64,000 bases of DNA from Cliona cf. orientalis (Eukaryota > Porifera > Demospongiae > Clionaida > Clionaidae), in NCBI GenBank assembly GCA_963930775.1, contig OZ005703.1, positions 3,906,001-3,970,000 of the forward strand. The letters are read 5' to 3'. Of the stretch, positions 27,101-42,100 are shown piece by piece. The notes under the pieces were generated by a model. That model worked only from the letters and a program-made list of their open reading frames with translations. It had not been told where the DNA came from and made no database searches. A program made the position numbers and the translations under genes. Every line of letters begins with the position of its first letter. Position 1 is the stretch's first letter.

Positions 27101-30100
27101 GAATAAGGTCAAATGTTCTGCCATCAATGCTCAGCTGGCTGATGCAACCATTCAAGCCAATATTTATATTGGTGATGGATGAGATATTGAAAAAATTGTC
27201 ATAGCCACCTAGCCACAGATTGCTGTACACATTTAGTGTGGTAAATGGTGAGGTATTGTAACCAAATACCACATCTTGATCATCAACCAATAGGGTTCCA
27301 TTTGCCATCTCTATCTGTGCAGTCACACTGTGCCAGGTATTGATACTTATCGACATAGGACTGGAAATAATAGTTGATTGTGCACCCAAACTGTACCTGA
27401 GCTCAACTACTCCTTCCACTAGAGCTAAACTGAAGTAGTCACCAAAATCATTCTCAGAAAAGCTAGCAAACAAGAGCTGACCATTCAGCAAATATGGGAT
27501 GAAAGTGAGTGAGACAGTAAGAGAAGAAGAGGATGTCAGAGGTTGATAAGTGATGTAGGACTCTCCACTAAACAGTGGAATTGTGATGGCAATAACTGTA
27601 ATAAAAAGACAATCATCATTAAAATGATATGAGGTTACTCAGCTAACTAAACATACTTTCTTCGCAGAGCCTTCCTCCCTGCTCTAGTGGGCACTGACAA
27701 CGATAAGTGTCATTGATTGCAGTACAAAATCCTTCGAACCTACACGGATTAGGGACACACATAGGATCTGGGGCCTCACAAAACTGCCCCAAGAATCCAT
27801 CAACACAGTTACAAAAAAATCCAAGCTCACTGTTGTCCTCCATGCATGTACCACCATTTTGGCATGCAATATATGAGCAAGTTGGTTCTGTGCATTGCTC
27901 AATATTATAACCAAATAGAGCATCTGAGATGATTCCAACAGATTGGTTGTTGATTTGAAAATCACGAATACATCCATCAAATCCCGACACCTGCATTACA
28001 GCATCTTGAAGGAGAGAGAATGCAGGCATCCCACCAATGAATAAAGGAGAGTTGAGGTTAAGCTGTGTAAATGAACCAACCAATACACCATTGGCTTCAT
28101 GTACTCCATCAATAAAGAGATAGCCACCACTGTCATCTTTAACAATCGTAATCAGATGCCATTCTCCATCACTGATGTTAGAAGTACTAGAAATAGCAAA
28201 ATATCCTGAACCTAGATTGAACTGAAAAACAACTTCTCCTAAATTTAGACCCAGTGAGATGTAATCACTTGTACTGAATGGATTCTCAGAAAGTGCAGCA
28301 TACAGGATAAGTCCACTTTGTGCTGATGTAAGAAGAGTGAGATCAATTGACAGAGATTGACTTGTTGGAAGTGGAGCATGTACTAGGTAAGATTGCCTCT
28401 CACTACTCAATAATGGAATCAATATATTAACCTCTGCATTAACAGAAAGGAGACCATAATGACCTAAGCTTTAATACAGCAATATTATTATTATACCTTG
28501 TTCACAAATATTTCCAGTATATCCAAGAGGACAAATGCAATCGAATCCTGCAAGCTGCTGCTCAACACAGATACCATCGTTTCTGCATGTTGAACTAGTG
28601 CAAGCACCCATCTTACACTGTGATATCTGATTTGCACTGAGAGCATCTCCTATTAAATTCACTTGCGAAAAATTAATAAACAAACGATCAATACACCCTA
28701 TCAGCCCAGTTGACTGTGGATTAACATTGAGTGGTAGTAAGCTGGCATCAGCAATTCCACCAACATGCAGAGGGGTAAAGAATGATACATCTGGCAGATC
28801 AACAGAAGGGGTAGGTGCAGTAAAGAGTGCTTGATTGTCTATAATTATCATTCCAACTCCACGGATGAGAGTAATACCAACAGTGTGCCAAAAAGTGTCA
28901 TTTATGGGAAAGAAACTACTAGTGACGGTAACAACAGGTTTCAATGATAGTTTATATTGTAAAATAAACCGACCATTTTCTAGTTCCAGAGATATATAAC
29001 TTCCATTGGAACCTTGAGAAAAGAGAAGGATACCTGAGGAATTCTTAGCACGCAAAGAGAGTGCGACTGAGAAGTTTTCAGCTGTACTCCTTGTAGGGAT
29101 AGCATATGTCAAATATGATTGGCCAGAAAATGCTGGGATACTGATGTCTATAGAAGGAAATTGAAGTGAAACAGTCAGGAAAACACGATTAGATTCACAC
29201 ATAGATTCAACTATTTATTTAACATGCAACTAGGCCTACCATTTCTTCCATGCAGACTAAAACATTATATACCTTCAGTGCAGTTTTCACCGCCAAATGG
29301 TAGTGCACAGCTACAAGTATATCCAGCAAGTATATTATTGCAGGTACCTCCATTCTGACAGGGAAGCATCAGTTCACACACTGGTATGGAAGTCTCACAG
29401 TTGAATCCAGTAAACCCATGGGAACATTCGCAAAGATAGCCAGCCAAGACAGAATTATTAAATTGACAGATACCACCATTTTGACAGGGATTTAGAAGGC
29501 AAAAATCAAGTATTTCACAATTATAACCTCTGTATGGCTCTATGCAAGAGCACATGAAAGATGGAAGGTTATTACTTGCAGTTGGTGTACAGCTACCATT
29601 GTTCAAGCAAGGACTGTTCATTTCACACAAATTAATATCAATTTCACAAAAATCACCAGTGTAGAATGGTGAACATAAGCATGAAAATGTGTTTGATGAT
29701 GAAACGCAAGTAGCATTATTTGAACATGGGTTTGACTCACATAAGTTGATGACAATTTGACATCGTTCACCAGAGAATCCAATCGGACACATACACTCAA
29801 ATTCATTCACTCCATCAATGCAATAGCCTCCATTTTCACAGGTATTCATGACACAGTCATCAGTATTAATTTCACAATAACGACCTTCAAAACCTTCAGT
29901 ACAATCACAAGTGAAATTGTTGAGAAGATCGACACATGTGGCATTGTTCATACAAGGAGCGTCAGCACAGTCATCAATCATAGTCTCACACAGCTCTCCT
30001 GTGTAGCCCATGTCACAAATACACATGTAGTCTGCAGTGAGGTCAATACAGCTCCCATTATTGCAGTCGACTCCAAAACAGTCATCAATATCAATTTCAC

Positions 30101-33100
30101 AAAATCTTCCTTCATAGCCTTCAGCACAATCACAAGTGAAATTGTTGAGAAGATCGACACATGTGGCATTGTTCATACAAGGAGCGTCAGCACAGTCATC
30201 AATCATAGTCTCACACAGCTCTCCTGTGTAGCCCATGTCACAAATACACATGTAGTCTGCAGTGAGGTCAATACAGCTCCCATTATTGCAGTCGACTCCA
30301 AAACAGTCATCAATATCAATTTCACAAAATCTTCCTTCATAGCCTTCAGCACAATTACAAGTGAAGTTGTTGAGAAGATCGACACATGTGGCATTGTTCA
30401 TACAAGGAGCCTCAGCACAGTCATCAATCATAGTCTCACACAGCTCTCCTGTGTAGCCCATGTCACAAATACACATGTAGTCTGCAGTGAGGTCAATACA
30501 GCTGCCATTATTGCAGTCGACACCAAAACAGTCATCGATATCAATTTCACAAAATCTTCCTTCATAGCCTTCAGCACAATTACAAGTGAAGTTGTTGAGA
30601 AGATCGACACATGTGGCATTGTTCATACAAGGAACCTCAGCACAGTCATCAATCATTGTCTCACACAGCTCTCCTGTGTAGCCCATGTCACAATTACATA
30701 TGTAATCTGCAACAAGATCGATGCAGCTGCCATTATTGCAGTTGATTCCAACACAGTCGTTTATGTTTATCTCACAAAACCTTCCCTCATATCCATTCAC
30801 ACAGTTGCATGTAAAATTATTGATAGTGTCTTCACATGATCCATCATTTGAGCAGATGACACTTTGACACTCATTGATATCCTCTTCACAGAATGTGCCA
30901 TTGTATCCAGGGTCACACTCACAAGAGAAACTGTTCACTCCATCAATACAGGTTCCATTGAAACAGTTACCTCCAATACACTCGTTAATATTTGTCTCGC
31001 AGTTTGCACCAGTATACCCCAAGTAGCATTCGCAAACAAAGCTATTGACTTCATCCCTGCAGGTACCATTCCCGCAGTCTACTTCATTGCAGAAATCAAT
31101 AGTTTCACAGTTACGTCCAGTGTATCCTTCACGGCAAAAACAGATGTAATCATTCAAGAGGTCCCTACAGGTACCACCATTAAGGCAGCGGTTATCTAAA
31201 CATTCATTTAAACCAAATTCACATATTGTTCCTGTAAATCCGGGAGCACACATACATAAAAAGTCACTACCCAAGTTGGTACAATATCCACCATTCAGAC
31301 AAATACTATACTCACAGCTGTTTTCAATATCAAACTCACAAGCATCACCAGCAAATCCTGCATCACAAATGCACTCATAATCAAAAATGAGGTCTTGACA
31401 AGTACCATTATTACAATTCACATCCACACAGTCATCAACATTGGTTTCACATAGTCTACCTTCAAAACCTTTGGCACAATCACAATAGAAGTTATTTAGG
31501 AGATCGATACATGTAGCATTGTTCATACAAGGAGCCTCAGCACAGTCATCAATCATTGTCTCACACAGCTCTCCTGTATAGCCCATGTCACAAATACACA
31601 TGTAATCTGCAGTGAGGTCATTGCATCTGCCATAATTGCAGTTGACTCCTACACAGTCATCAATATCAATTTCACAAAATCTTCCTTCATAGCCTTCAGC
31701 ACAATTACAAGTGAAGTTGTTGAGAAGATCGACACATGTGGCATTGTTCATACAAGGAGCGTCAGCACAGTCATCAATCATAGTCTCACATAGCTCTCCT
31801 GTGTAGCCCATGTCACAAATACACATGTAGTCTGCAGTGAGGTCATTGCATCTGCCATTATTGCAGTTGACTCCAACACAGTCATCAATATCAATCTCAC
31901 AAAATCTTCCTTCATAGCCTTCAGCACAATTACAAGTGAAGTTGTTGAGATGATCGACACATGTGGCATTATTCATACAAGGAGCCTCAGCACAGTCATC
32001 AATCATAGTCTCACACAGCTCTCCTGTGTAGCCCATGTCACAAACACATATGTAGTCTGCAGTGAGGTCATTGCATCTGCCATTATTGCAGTTGACTCCT
32101 ACACAGTCATCAACATCAATTTCACAAAATCTTCCTTCATAGCCTTCAGCACAATTACAAGTGAAGTTGTTGAGAAGATCGACACATGTGGCATTGTTCA
32201 TACAAGGAGCCTCAGCACAGTCATCAATCATAGTCTCACACAGCTCTCCTGTGTAGCCCATGTCACAAATACACATGTAGTCTGCAGTGAGGTCATTGCA
32301 GCTGCCATTATTGCAGTCGACTCCAATGCAGTCATCAACATCAATTTCACAAAATCTTCCTTTGTAACCTTCAGCACAATTACAAGTAAAGTTGTTGAGA
32401 AGATCGACACATGTGGCATTGTTCATACAAGGAGCGTCAGCACAGTCATCAATCATAGTCTCACATAGCTCTCCTGTGTAGCCCATGTCACAAATACACA
32501 TGTAGTCTGCAGTGAGGTCATTGCATCTGCCATTATTGCAGTTGACTCCAACACAGTCATCAATATCAATCTCACAAAATCTTCCTTCATAGCCTTCAGC
32601 ACAATTACAAGTGAAGTTGTTGAGATGATCGACACACGTGGCATTATTCATACAAGGAGCCTCAGCACAGTCATCAAACATTGTCTCACACAGCTCTCCT
32701 GTGTAGCCCATGTCACAAATACATATGTAGTCTGCAGTGAGGTCAATACAGCTGCCATTATTGCAGTCGACTCCAAAACAGTCATCAATACCAATTTCAC
32801 AAAATCTTCCTTCATAGCCTTTAGCACAATTACAAGTGAAGTTGTTGAGAAGATCGACACATGTGGCATTGTTCATACAAGGAGCGTCAGCACAGTCATC
32901 AATCATAGTCTCACACAGCTCTCCTGTGTAGCCCATGTCACAAACACACATGTAGTCTGCAGTGAGGTCATTGCATCTGCCATTATTGCAGTTGACTCCA
33001 ACACAGTCATCGATATCAATTTCACAAAATCTTCCTTCATAGCCTTCAGCACAATTACAAGTGAAGTTGTTGAGAAGATCGACACATGTGGCATTGTTCA

Positions 33101-36100
33101 TACAAGGAGCGTCAGCACAGTCATCAATCATAGTCTCACATAGCTCTCCTGTGTAGCCCATGTCACAAATACACATGTAGTCTGCAGTGAGGTCATTGCA
33201 GCTGCCATTATTGCAGTCGACTCCAATGCAGTCATCAACATCAATTCCACAAAATCTTCCTTCGTAACCTTCAGCACAATTACAAGTGAAGTTGTTGAGA
33301 AGATCGACACATGTGGCATTGTTCATACAAGGAGCCTCAGCACAGTCATCAATCATAGTCTCACATAGCTCTCCTGTGTAGCCCATGTCACAAATACACA
33401 TGTAGTCTGCAGTGAGGTCATTGCATCTGCCATTATTGCAGTTGACTCCAACACAGTCATCAATATCAATCTCACAAAATCTTCCTTCATAGCCTTCAGC
33501 ACAATTACAAGTGAAGTTGTTGAGATGATCGACACATGTGGCATTATTCATACAAGGAGCCTCAGCACAGTCATCAATCATAGTCTCACACAGCTCTCCT
33601 GTGTAGCCCATGTCACAAACACATATGTAGTCTGCAGTGAGGTCATTGCATCCGCCATTATTGCAGTTGACTCCTACACAGTCATCAACATCAATCTCAC
33701 AAAATCTTCCTTCATAGCCTTCAGCACAGTTACAAGTGAAGTTGTTGAGAAGATCGACACATGTGGCATTGTTCATACAAGGAGCCTCAGCACAGTCATC
33801 AATCATAGTCTCACACAGCTCTCCTGTGTAGCCCATGTCACAAATACACATGTAGTCTGCAGTGAGGTCATTGCATCTGCCATTATTGCAGTTGACTCCA
33901 ACACAGTCATCGATATCAATTTCACAAAATCTTCCTTCATAGCCTTCAGCACAATTACAAGTGAAGTTGTTGAGAAGATCGACACATGTGGCATTGTTCA
34001 TACAAGGAGCCTCAGCACAGTCATCAATCATAGTCTCACACAGCTCTCCTGTGTAGCCCATGTCACAATTACATATGTAATCTGCAACAAGATCGATGCA
34101 GCTGCCATTATTGCAGTTGATTCCAACACAGTCGTTTATGTTTATCTCACAAAATCTTCCCTCATATCCATTCACACAGTTGCATGTAAAATTATTGATA
34201 GTGTCTTCACATGATCCATCATTTGAGCAGATGACACTTTGACACTCATTGATATCCTCTTCACAGAATGTGCCATTGTATCCAGGGTCACACTCACAAG
34301 AGAAACTGTTCACTCCATCAATACAGGTTCCATTGAAACAGTTAACTCCAATACACTCGTTAATATTTGTCTCGCAGTTTGCACCAGTATACCCCAAGAA
34401 GCATTCGCAAACAAAGCTATTGATTTCATCCCTGCAGGTACCATTTCCACAGTCTACTCGAGCACACTCATCTATAGATACTTCACAATTTCGTCCAGTA
34501 TACCCCTCAAGGCAAAAGCAGGCATAATTGTTCAACAAGTCTCTACATGTACCATCATTTAGGCAAGGATTCTCCAAACATTCGTTAGTTCCAAATTCAC
34601 AAATGATCCCAGTGAATCCAGGAGCACACTTACATGCAAAGTCATTTCCCAAATCAATACAATTCCCACCATTGAGACAAATATTGTATTCACAGTCATT
34701 TGCAATGTCAAACTGACAAGAGTCACCTGAAAACCTGAAAGCACAGGTGCAGTTGAAACCATTTATTCCATCATAACAACTGCCTCCATTCATGCACGGA
34801 TTAGGTGTACAGTCATCAATATTTATCTCACACAGCTGGCCTGTGAAACCCATTCCACAATTGCAGATGAATTCATTACTACCATGGGGGCCATTTATAC
34901 AAGTTGAAGGATTGAAGCACGGATCTGAATGACAAGGATTAAGGTCTACTTCACACTGTTGGCCAGTGAATTGTGCCAGACAGTCACAAGAATAGTTGAG
35001 GAATCCATCAATACACTGTCCACCATTCATGCATGAGTTATTCACACAATCATCAGTGAGATCAAATTGACAGATATCTCCACCATACCGCTCCTCACAG
35101 GAGCAATTGAACCCACCAACTCCATCATGACAAATGCCACCATTTAAGCATGGATTAGGAGTGCAATTATCAATACTTGATTCACATAATTGTCCTGTGA
35201 AGTCATTTCTGCATTGACAAGTGAATTGTTCAGTACCAGGAAGGCCATTGTTGCAAATGGCTTCATTAAAGCATGGATCAGATGAACATGGATTGAGGGA
35301 AATCTCACAGTGCTGGCCTGTAAAATCCTGCAAACAACTACAAGAATAATCAAGAAATTCGTCTATACACTCTCCTCCATTCAGGCAAGGGTTAAACTGG
35401 CATTCATCCGTTTCCAAGTCACACGTCACTCCAGTGTAGCCAGCCATGCAGCTGCAATGAAAGTCATTACCAATGTCAATACACGTTGCACCATTAAGGC
35501 ATACATTAGGGGTACAGTCATCTATGACATCAAATTGGCAATTACTACCACTGTATCCAGAGATACAATCACAGTTGTAACTGCCAAATGTGTTTATACA
35601 CGAGCCTCCATTTTGGCAAAGATTTTCAACATTGCATTCATCTATATCACCTTCACATAATAATCCCATAAATCCTTCAGGACAGAAACACTCAAAGATA
35701 CCACGAGAGAGATTCTGTGTACAAGATGCCCCATTTAGGCATGGTTGTGGAGTGCAAAGATCAGAATCAATTATACAAGTTGGACCAGAATATCCATCTT
35801 GACACTTGCAAGTGTAATTAGCAACAAGGTCCATACAGGTACCATTGTTTCGACAAGGATTAGGAACACAATCATTTACATTGATGTGACAAAATTCACC
35901 AGTATAACCGTTGGCACACATGCATTCAAAGTCATCAACAAGGTCAATGCAAATGCCTTCATTCTCACAAGGATTACTGATGCACTCATCAATAGCTTCA
36001 CTACAGTTTCGCCCCGTAAACCCTGGAATACACTGACATATATATCCACCTGGGACTTGATAGCAGGTACTGCCGTTCTGACATGGCTGCAGCTCACAAA

Positions 36101-39100
36101 AATCCGTAAGATTTTCACATATCAAGCCAGAAAATTCAGGAGGGCACAGACATAAAAATCCATTGTCCTCAACTGATACACAAGAGCCATTATTAAGACA
36201 AGGGTCTGCATCACAAAAAGATGTTTCAGTTTCACATACCTCACCAGTGAAGAGCTCAGAACACTCACATACAGGTCCCTCTGCTTCGTTAATACACGTT
36301 GCATTATTTCTACAAGGTGAACTGCTACAGTAATCGATAATACTATCACACAGATTTCCTGTGTAACCTACTGGGCATTCACACATAAAGCTGTTAATTC
36401 CATCAGAGCATGTAGAATTCTGAAAGCAAGGATTTGGATTACAGTCATCAATGTTAATAGTACAATGAGGACCAGTAAAACCAACTGCACAGGTACATAT
36501 GTAACCATTAACCAGATCCACACATGTGCCATTGTTTTCACATGGATCTCCAACACAATCTTGAACATCAATGTCACAGAGTTCTCCAGTGTAACCAAGA
36601 TCACAGATACACGAGAAAGCAGATATAGCATCGGTACAATTTCCATTACTGCATGAATCTGGCATACAGTCATTGATATTCACTTCACATTCTGGTCCCG
36701 TAAAGCCATCCATACAGTTGCACTGGTAGGATGCAATATGATCTACACAAGTGGCATTATTCTGACAAGTATTGTTTACACAATCATCAGTATCGATCTC
36801 ACAGTTTACGCCTTCAAATCCTTCTATACAACCACACTCATAAGAATTAATGTCATCAAAACATGTGGCTCCATTTTCACATGGATTCCCAGAGCATTCA
36901 TCAATGTTGACTTCACAGCTGCTTCCTGTGTAGCCAGGCAAGCAGTAGCACTCATATGTGGAATTGATTTCAATGCATGTTGCCAGGTTTTGGCAGGGAT
37001 CACTGAAGCAGGGAGTGACCTGTATTGTACAATTAGGCCCTGTGAATCCAGCAGGACAAGTACAAGTGTATGCAGAACTATTCACTGAGATGCATGTTCC
37101 TCCATTTGCACAGGGTAAAGTGCCACATGGGCTAAACATGGGAATTTCACATCTCTCTCCTGTAAAATCATTGCTACAATTACAAACGTATGTTCCTATT
37201 CCATCTACACATGTCCCTCCATTGAGGCACTCCGTATCGAGACATTCGTTGATGTTAGTCTGACAAATGTCGCCGGTAAAACCGTTTCTGCAAAAGCACA
37301 TTGTAGAAGTATTTTCTGCCACCTCCACACATATACCTCCATTTTGACAGGGGGAAATGGCACACAAATCCTCATCAATCTGACACACTTCCCCAGAAAA
37401 CCCAGCTGGGCACAAGCATTGAAATCGATCAATTAGATCAATGCAAGTTCCATTGAACATGCATGGATTACTAAGACACTCATCAATTTCAGACTCGCAT
37501 GTCAAACCAGTGTACCCTGGAAGGCACTCACAGAAGGTTTCGGTAATGCCCTCAGCAGATGTTGAATTACAGATGCCATTGTTCGTACAGACATCTTGTT
37601 CAGGTGAACAAAGTGATTGCCTTTCACAAGTCTCCCCAGCATACATATCAGGACAGGAACATGTAAAGCCATCAACACCATCTTCACAGGTTCCATTGTT
37701 TTGGCATGGATTTAAACTACAGTCATTGATGTCAATACTACAGTTTTCGCCAGTAAAGCCAGGATTACAACTGCATGAATAACTATTGACGCCGTCCACA
37801 CATTCTCCATTCATGCAAGGATTGCTTGTACAGTCATCAATTCTTGTCTCACACTGGCGCCCAGTGAAATCAGGCGCACACTGACATTCAAATGAAATTC
37901 CATTAGAACAATTTCCATTTAAGCATGGACTGCTCAAGCACTCATCTGCAAAAAGATATCTGATAATTTCATACTGATTGAGTTCGGAGTGGTTCAATAT
38001 ACAACCAATCTCCACACCATGATACTTTGAAGAGGTGAAATATTGAAACTATGATTTATGCATGAAGTGATCAGTTTTGACCGTGAGCGAAAGCAGACTC
38101 GCGGCAGTGCGCATGGGATTTGTCCTCTACAGAACTCCAATTTATAACAAGGCCGAAGTTCAAACAGAGACAAATCTTGGAAACTAACTCTGGAGACTAA
38201 CCCTGACAAACAATCTTACCCGAAACCCAACCCCCGATCCCTCTTGTACATGGCCCTTATAGGAGGTCCCCTTTATTATCCCATGTGCATTCACATAAAG
38301 CAATTGGTTTTATCTGTCGTCTGTCTACCATATCATTGCCACCAAGTATCACCAAATCTCGACATCTAGGTATTTGAGCAACTCATAAACATAATAAATG
38401 GTGGAAAGTTTAATCATTTGGCAAGGCCAATGAGCATCACAAATACTGTGTTTTATTGGCCACGCCTAACCTGCAGATTGTGTGCTTTCTTGTATAATGT
38501 GTAGGTAAGTCGCAATAGATATAATAATGTGCATGTGAATACGCTACTCGAGTTCTCATCTCCATGTCATATTGATGCACATGTATGTAGCGTTGGGGTT
38601 ATGTTTGAAAGTGAACATGGATTTGAAGCTAAATGACACCTAGATTTCCAGATCTGGTGATTTTTGTGCTATAGAGCATGGGCGGCTGAACTGGGGGGGG
38701 ATGCCCCCCCCCCCCCCCCCCCCCCCCCCCCACTTTCAGTTGTAGGGGGATATATAGCATAGTAACATCGCATACTTTTCATGGTAAATACATCAAGATA
38801 CCTACAAAGCTGCCTAAAATAACTTCAAGAATCGATTGCAGAGCACATTTTCCACCATTAATTTTCTTGCTTCCAACAGTAGCAGTACCATCGATCGCCA
38901 TAGGTGACCTTTGAACTTCAATTAAATGGGCGTGGCCCTAAAAATTTTGTGCGCTATTATTAATATTTGCCCCAATAGAACTTTCTTCCGCAGGTAAACA
39001 GAGGGAGAGAGCCGCTAAGCTAATTACCGGTAAATACCACTGATGCGGTACACGTCAGTGGCCATGCATCAACACTACTAAATTAATATTCTCACGTAAA

Positions 39101-42100
39101 TTGCAAATATTTCGTGCAATAATTTTTCGCGTTAAATAATTTTCGTACAAACGACCCTGTACCGCATTATCGTTAATATTGCGTATGTATTTTCGCACAA
39201 GCCAGGCTGTCCGAAAATATTTTAACAAAATACTACTCACATACAATCTCCAAAATTTAATATACCACCATGTATACTGATAAGGATAGCAATCACTCAC
39301 ATAATGTTGTTCTGTGCAGTAGTGAATGGATAGTTAGCCAATAAATTTTAAGATCAGTGATCAGCTGTCACAGCATATGCAGATATTGGGCTGGAGCTCT
39401 CTGAAGAATTACCTGAAGTCCAATAGGCTGTAAGCTATTTGGAGTTTTGTAAGGAGTGTGTAGGCGAGATATCCTCATACTACACCCATTTTAATTAAGG
39501 TGCTTCTCTAGATCTAATGAACACGCCACATATGCCAGAGTCCTCATTATTATGCTCTTAGTATTAATTATGTGCAATGTGACCATGCTACACTGTGTAA
39601 TTGTATTTTCCAGGTCCGTTTTTAATTAGAGTGGTACTGGTATATATATAATGTACTTATAGTTGACAATAAATCGATAATACTGAGTATCCCATACCAA
39701 GTATTTGAAGCCATATTTTCCACACTTTTGCTCTAATTATTACCCCGCATGCGCGCATGCGCAGCAGGGGGTAAAGCAATCGGTTTGTCTGTCGTCTGTC
39801 AGCATAAAAATCGGCAAATCTCAACATTTAGGCGAAAGTAGGGTCAATAAATGGGATAAAATGGAGTAAGACAGCGAAAAAACACCTGTCTCGTTCTTAA
39901 CCCTAGGCAATACCCAGGGAAGCTACAAATCGTGCAAGTATGTCGGACACGCCTACATCGGACACGCCCACCTAGTACATTATGAAGTCTATTGCGCATG
40001 CTCGAGCTTCTCTACTAGTCTACTGCGCATGTTCGAGCTTCTCGACAGCATGCTTCTAGCAATGTCATTTGTGATCATGGATCTCAGAAAGAACGAAAAA
40101 GTTCGTGAGTAGCAAGAGAATAAACTTCAAAGAATTCAGGCCTCTAAGAATAGGCATGGCCATGGGCGATATTGCCATGGCACGCGGGGTATGTGCTCTA
40201 TGAGCTCTAGTAACGTATGTGCCTCTCTAAATTGTGCACCACCTGGACCAGATCAAATGATTTCTATGCACGCACCACCCGAGATCAGTAATTAACCCTC
40301 GCCACAAAGCATAGGCGGAGCGTTACTGCAATCGTTTAGTGATAATATTTGTCCGTCTGTCTGTGTGTCCATCCATCTGTGTTAAATGGTAAGGGTTGTC
40401 TGAGGGAAAGCACACATTAATTGAAGGGCTGAGAATCATAGTGGGCTAACCCCAAATTAAATGTGGGGAATTATCTAAAAAGCACAAAAATGGACTAAAA
40501 ACCATACATTGTACTCTACCAAGTTATTGAAATTTTCAGAAATGTGAATTTTCTGTAGATCATGAAACACATTTTAAACATACTTTCAAGATTCGGGGGG
40601 CTAAGTCAACATTTGTGGGTTAGCCCACTATGGCTCTCAGCCCTTCAATTTTGAGGTACACTCAGCATAAAAGAATAGTGGTCATGTCAAGTCCTGTCCA
40701 GTGGCAGTGGAGTAGGAACCAGGGGGGCCACTGGCCCCCCCAATAATCAGGCTTGATACAAAACCCTTGCGTATGTATTCTTCCAATTTCAGACTTTCAT
40801 CGTAAAAGTCTGGTTTAAATTACTAAAATACGACCTCTACAAAAGAATAATTGTGGTCACAAAATTCAGTAATCAAAGCCACACCCACAACTCGTATCGG
40901 TGGCCCCTGCAACACGCGACTGCTTCCTACTCCACTGAGTGGTGTAGCACTGCAGCTGTGCGGCTGTTGCCAGTCTGTGTTAACATGGGCTACATGACTT
41001 ATGTGCTTCACTGGTCAGTTGTCAATGCAGTGACAGTGTAAACAGGCAGTGGCTCTCAATTGCAAGTGCATAATTCAGTTTAGGTATGTCACAGGCTTTC
41101 AGTTTACATATGTATATAGTGACATAGCCAGATGCCTTCCCCCTACTCCTAGATTATGCATGCAATGTCTCTGAACAATCAGAAGCCTGTTCAGTGCACG
41201 GTATGTAGTTCAATAGTCCTAATATTGAACTAGCATACACAGTGAGCTATGCTATATACACACAGGAGTCGTGCATGAATGTAGCAGTGAGGGTTCTGCA
41301 CTCCATATTTTTAGTGGCGCATTAATTAGAATGGATGCAGTAGACACCCTAGCGTCACATTTAACTATTTTTCCGAATCAGGATCTACTTCTGTCTGAAC
41401 TTTGCTTTGGTTAGTAATGTGACGTTGTCATATCATCCTTGATTTGGATGTTGTTATCAATTTGTGAGAATGTACAGCAGTCTTCAATTCAAAGTCATCT
41501 TGCAACAAAATCTTTGATTTAGGGTTTTCACTGTACAATCATGTATGCAAAACTGCTGCAATTTGAAGGGTGCCAACATAATATGATAATGTTATACAAC
41601 TTATAACACCTACTTTTGTCTCATGATAAAAGGTCAGGTGGAGTGATTCCTTAAATTGAGGTACATGGTAGATTGTAATGCTACTTAGGTGGCATTATTA
41701 CCCCGTGCGCATGCACAAGGGAGTGAAATAATCGGTCGTGTCATTATTGTTGTAAAATTATTAGGTGCCTGAGCTACTCATAAGCAACTGGAATATTTAT
41801 CTATTCAACTTGTCGAAAACTGGCTTCAGTATGCTTCAAATTGAGGGACACAATCCACGAGCGTCAGAAATAGTGCCTTTTTGTTAGCCATTGTAGCCAC
41901 GCCAAGAGTGTATTAGGGCCACACCTACGCATGTATCAACAGTGCCTACTCAATGCATAATGCATACAGGCATGCATATGCTTTCTGCTCATGTGCACGA
42001 CTAAGTGGTCTAGTATACGAACTGGTAAAGATCGTCAACATATTCTAAATATATAATGCTTGTGACTATATACACTGTTTGGCTGCTATCCACCGACTGA

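Noticed and set aside
29757..34562. Plus-strand open frames of up to 360 codons opposite the EGF exon
   Set aside because: They recur at 225-bp steps as shadows of the repeat, are rich in Thr, Ile and Val without domains, and lie opposite a clearly coding EGF array.
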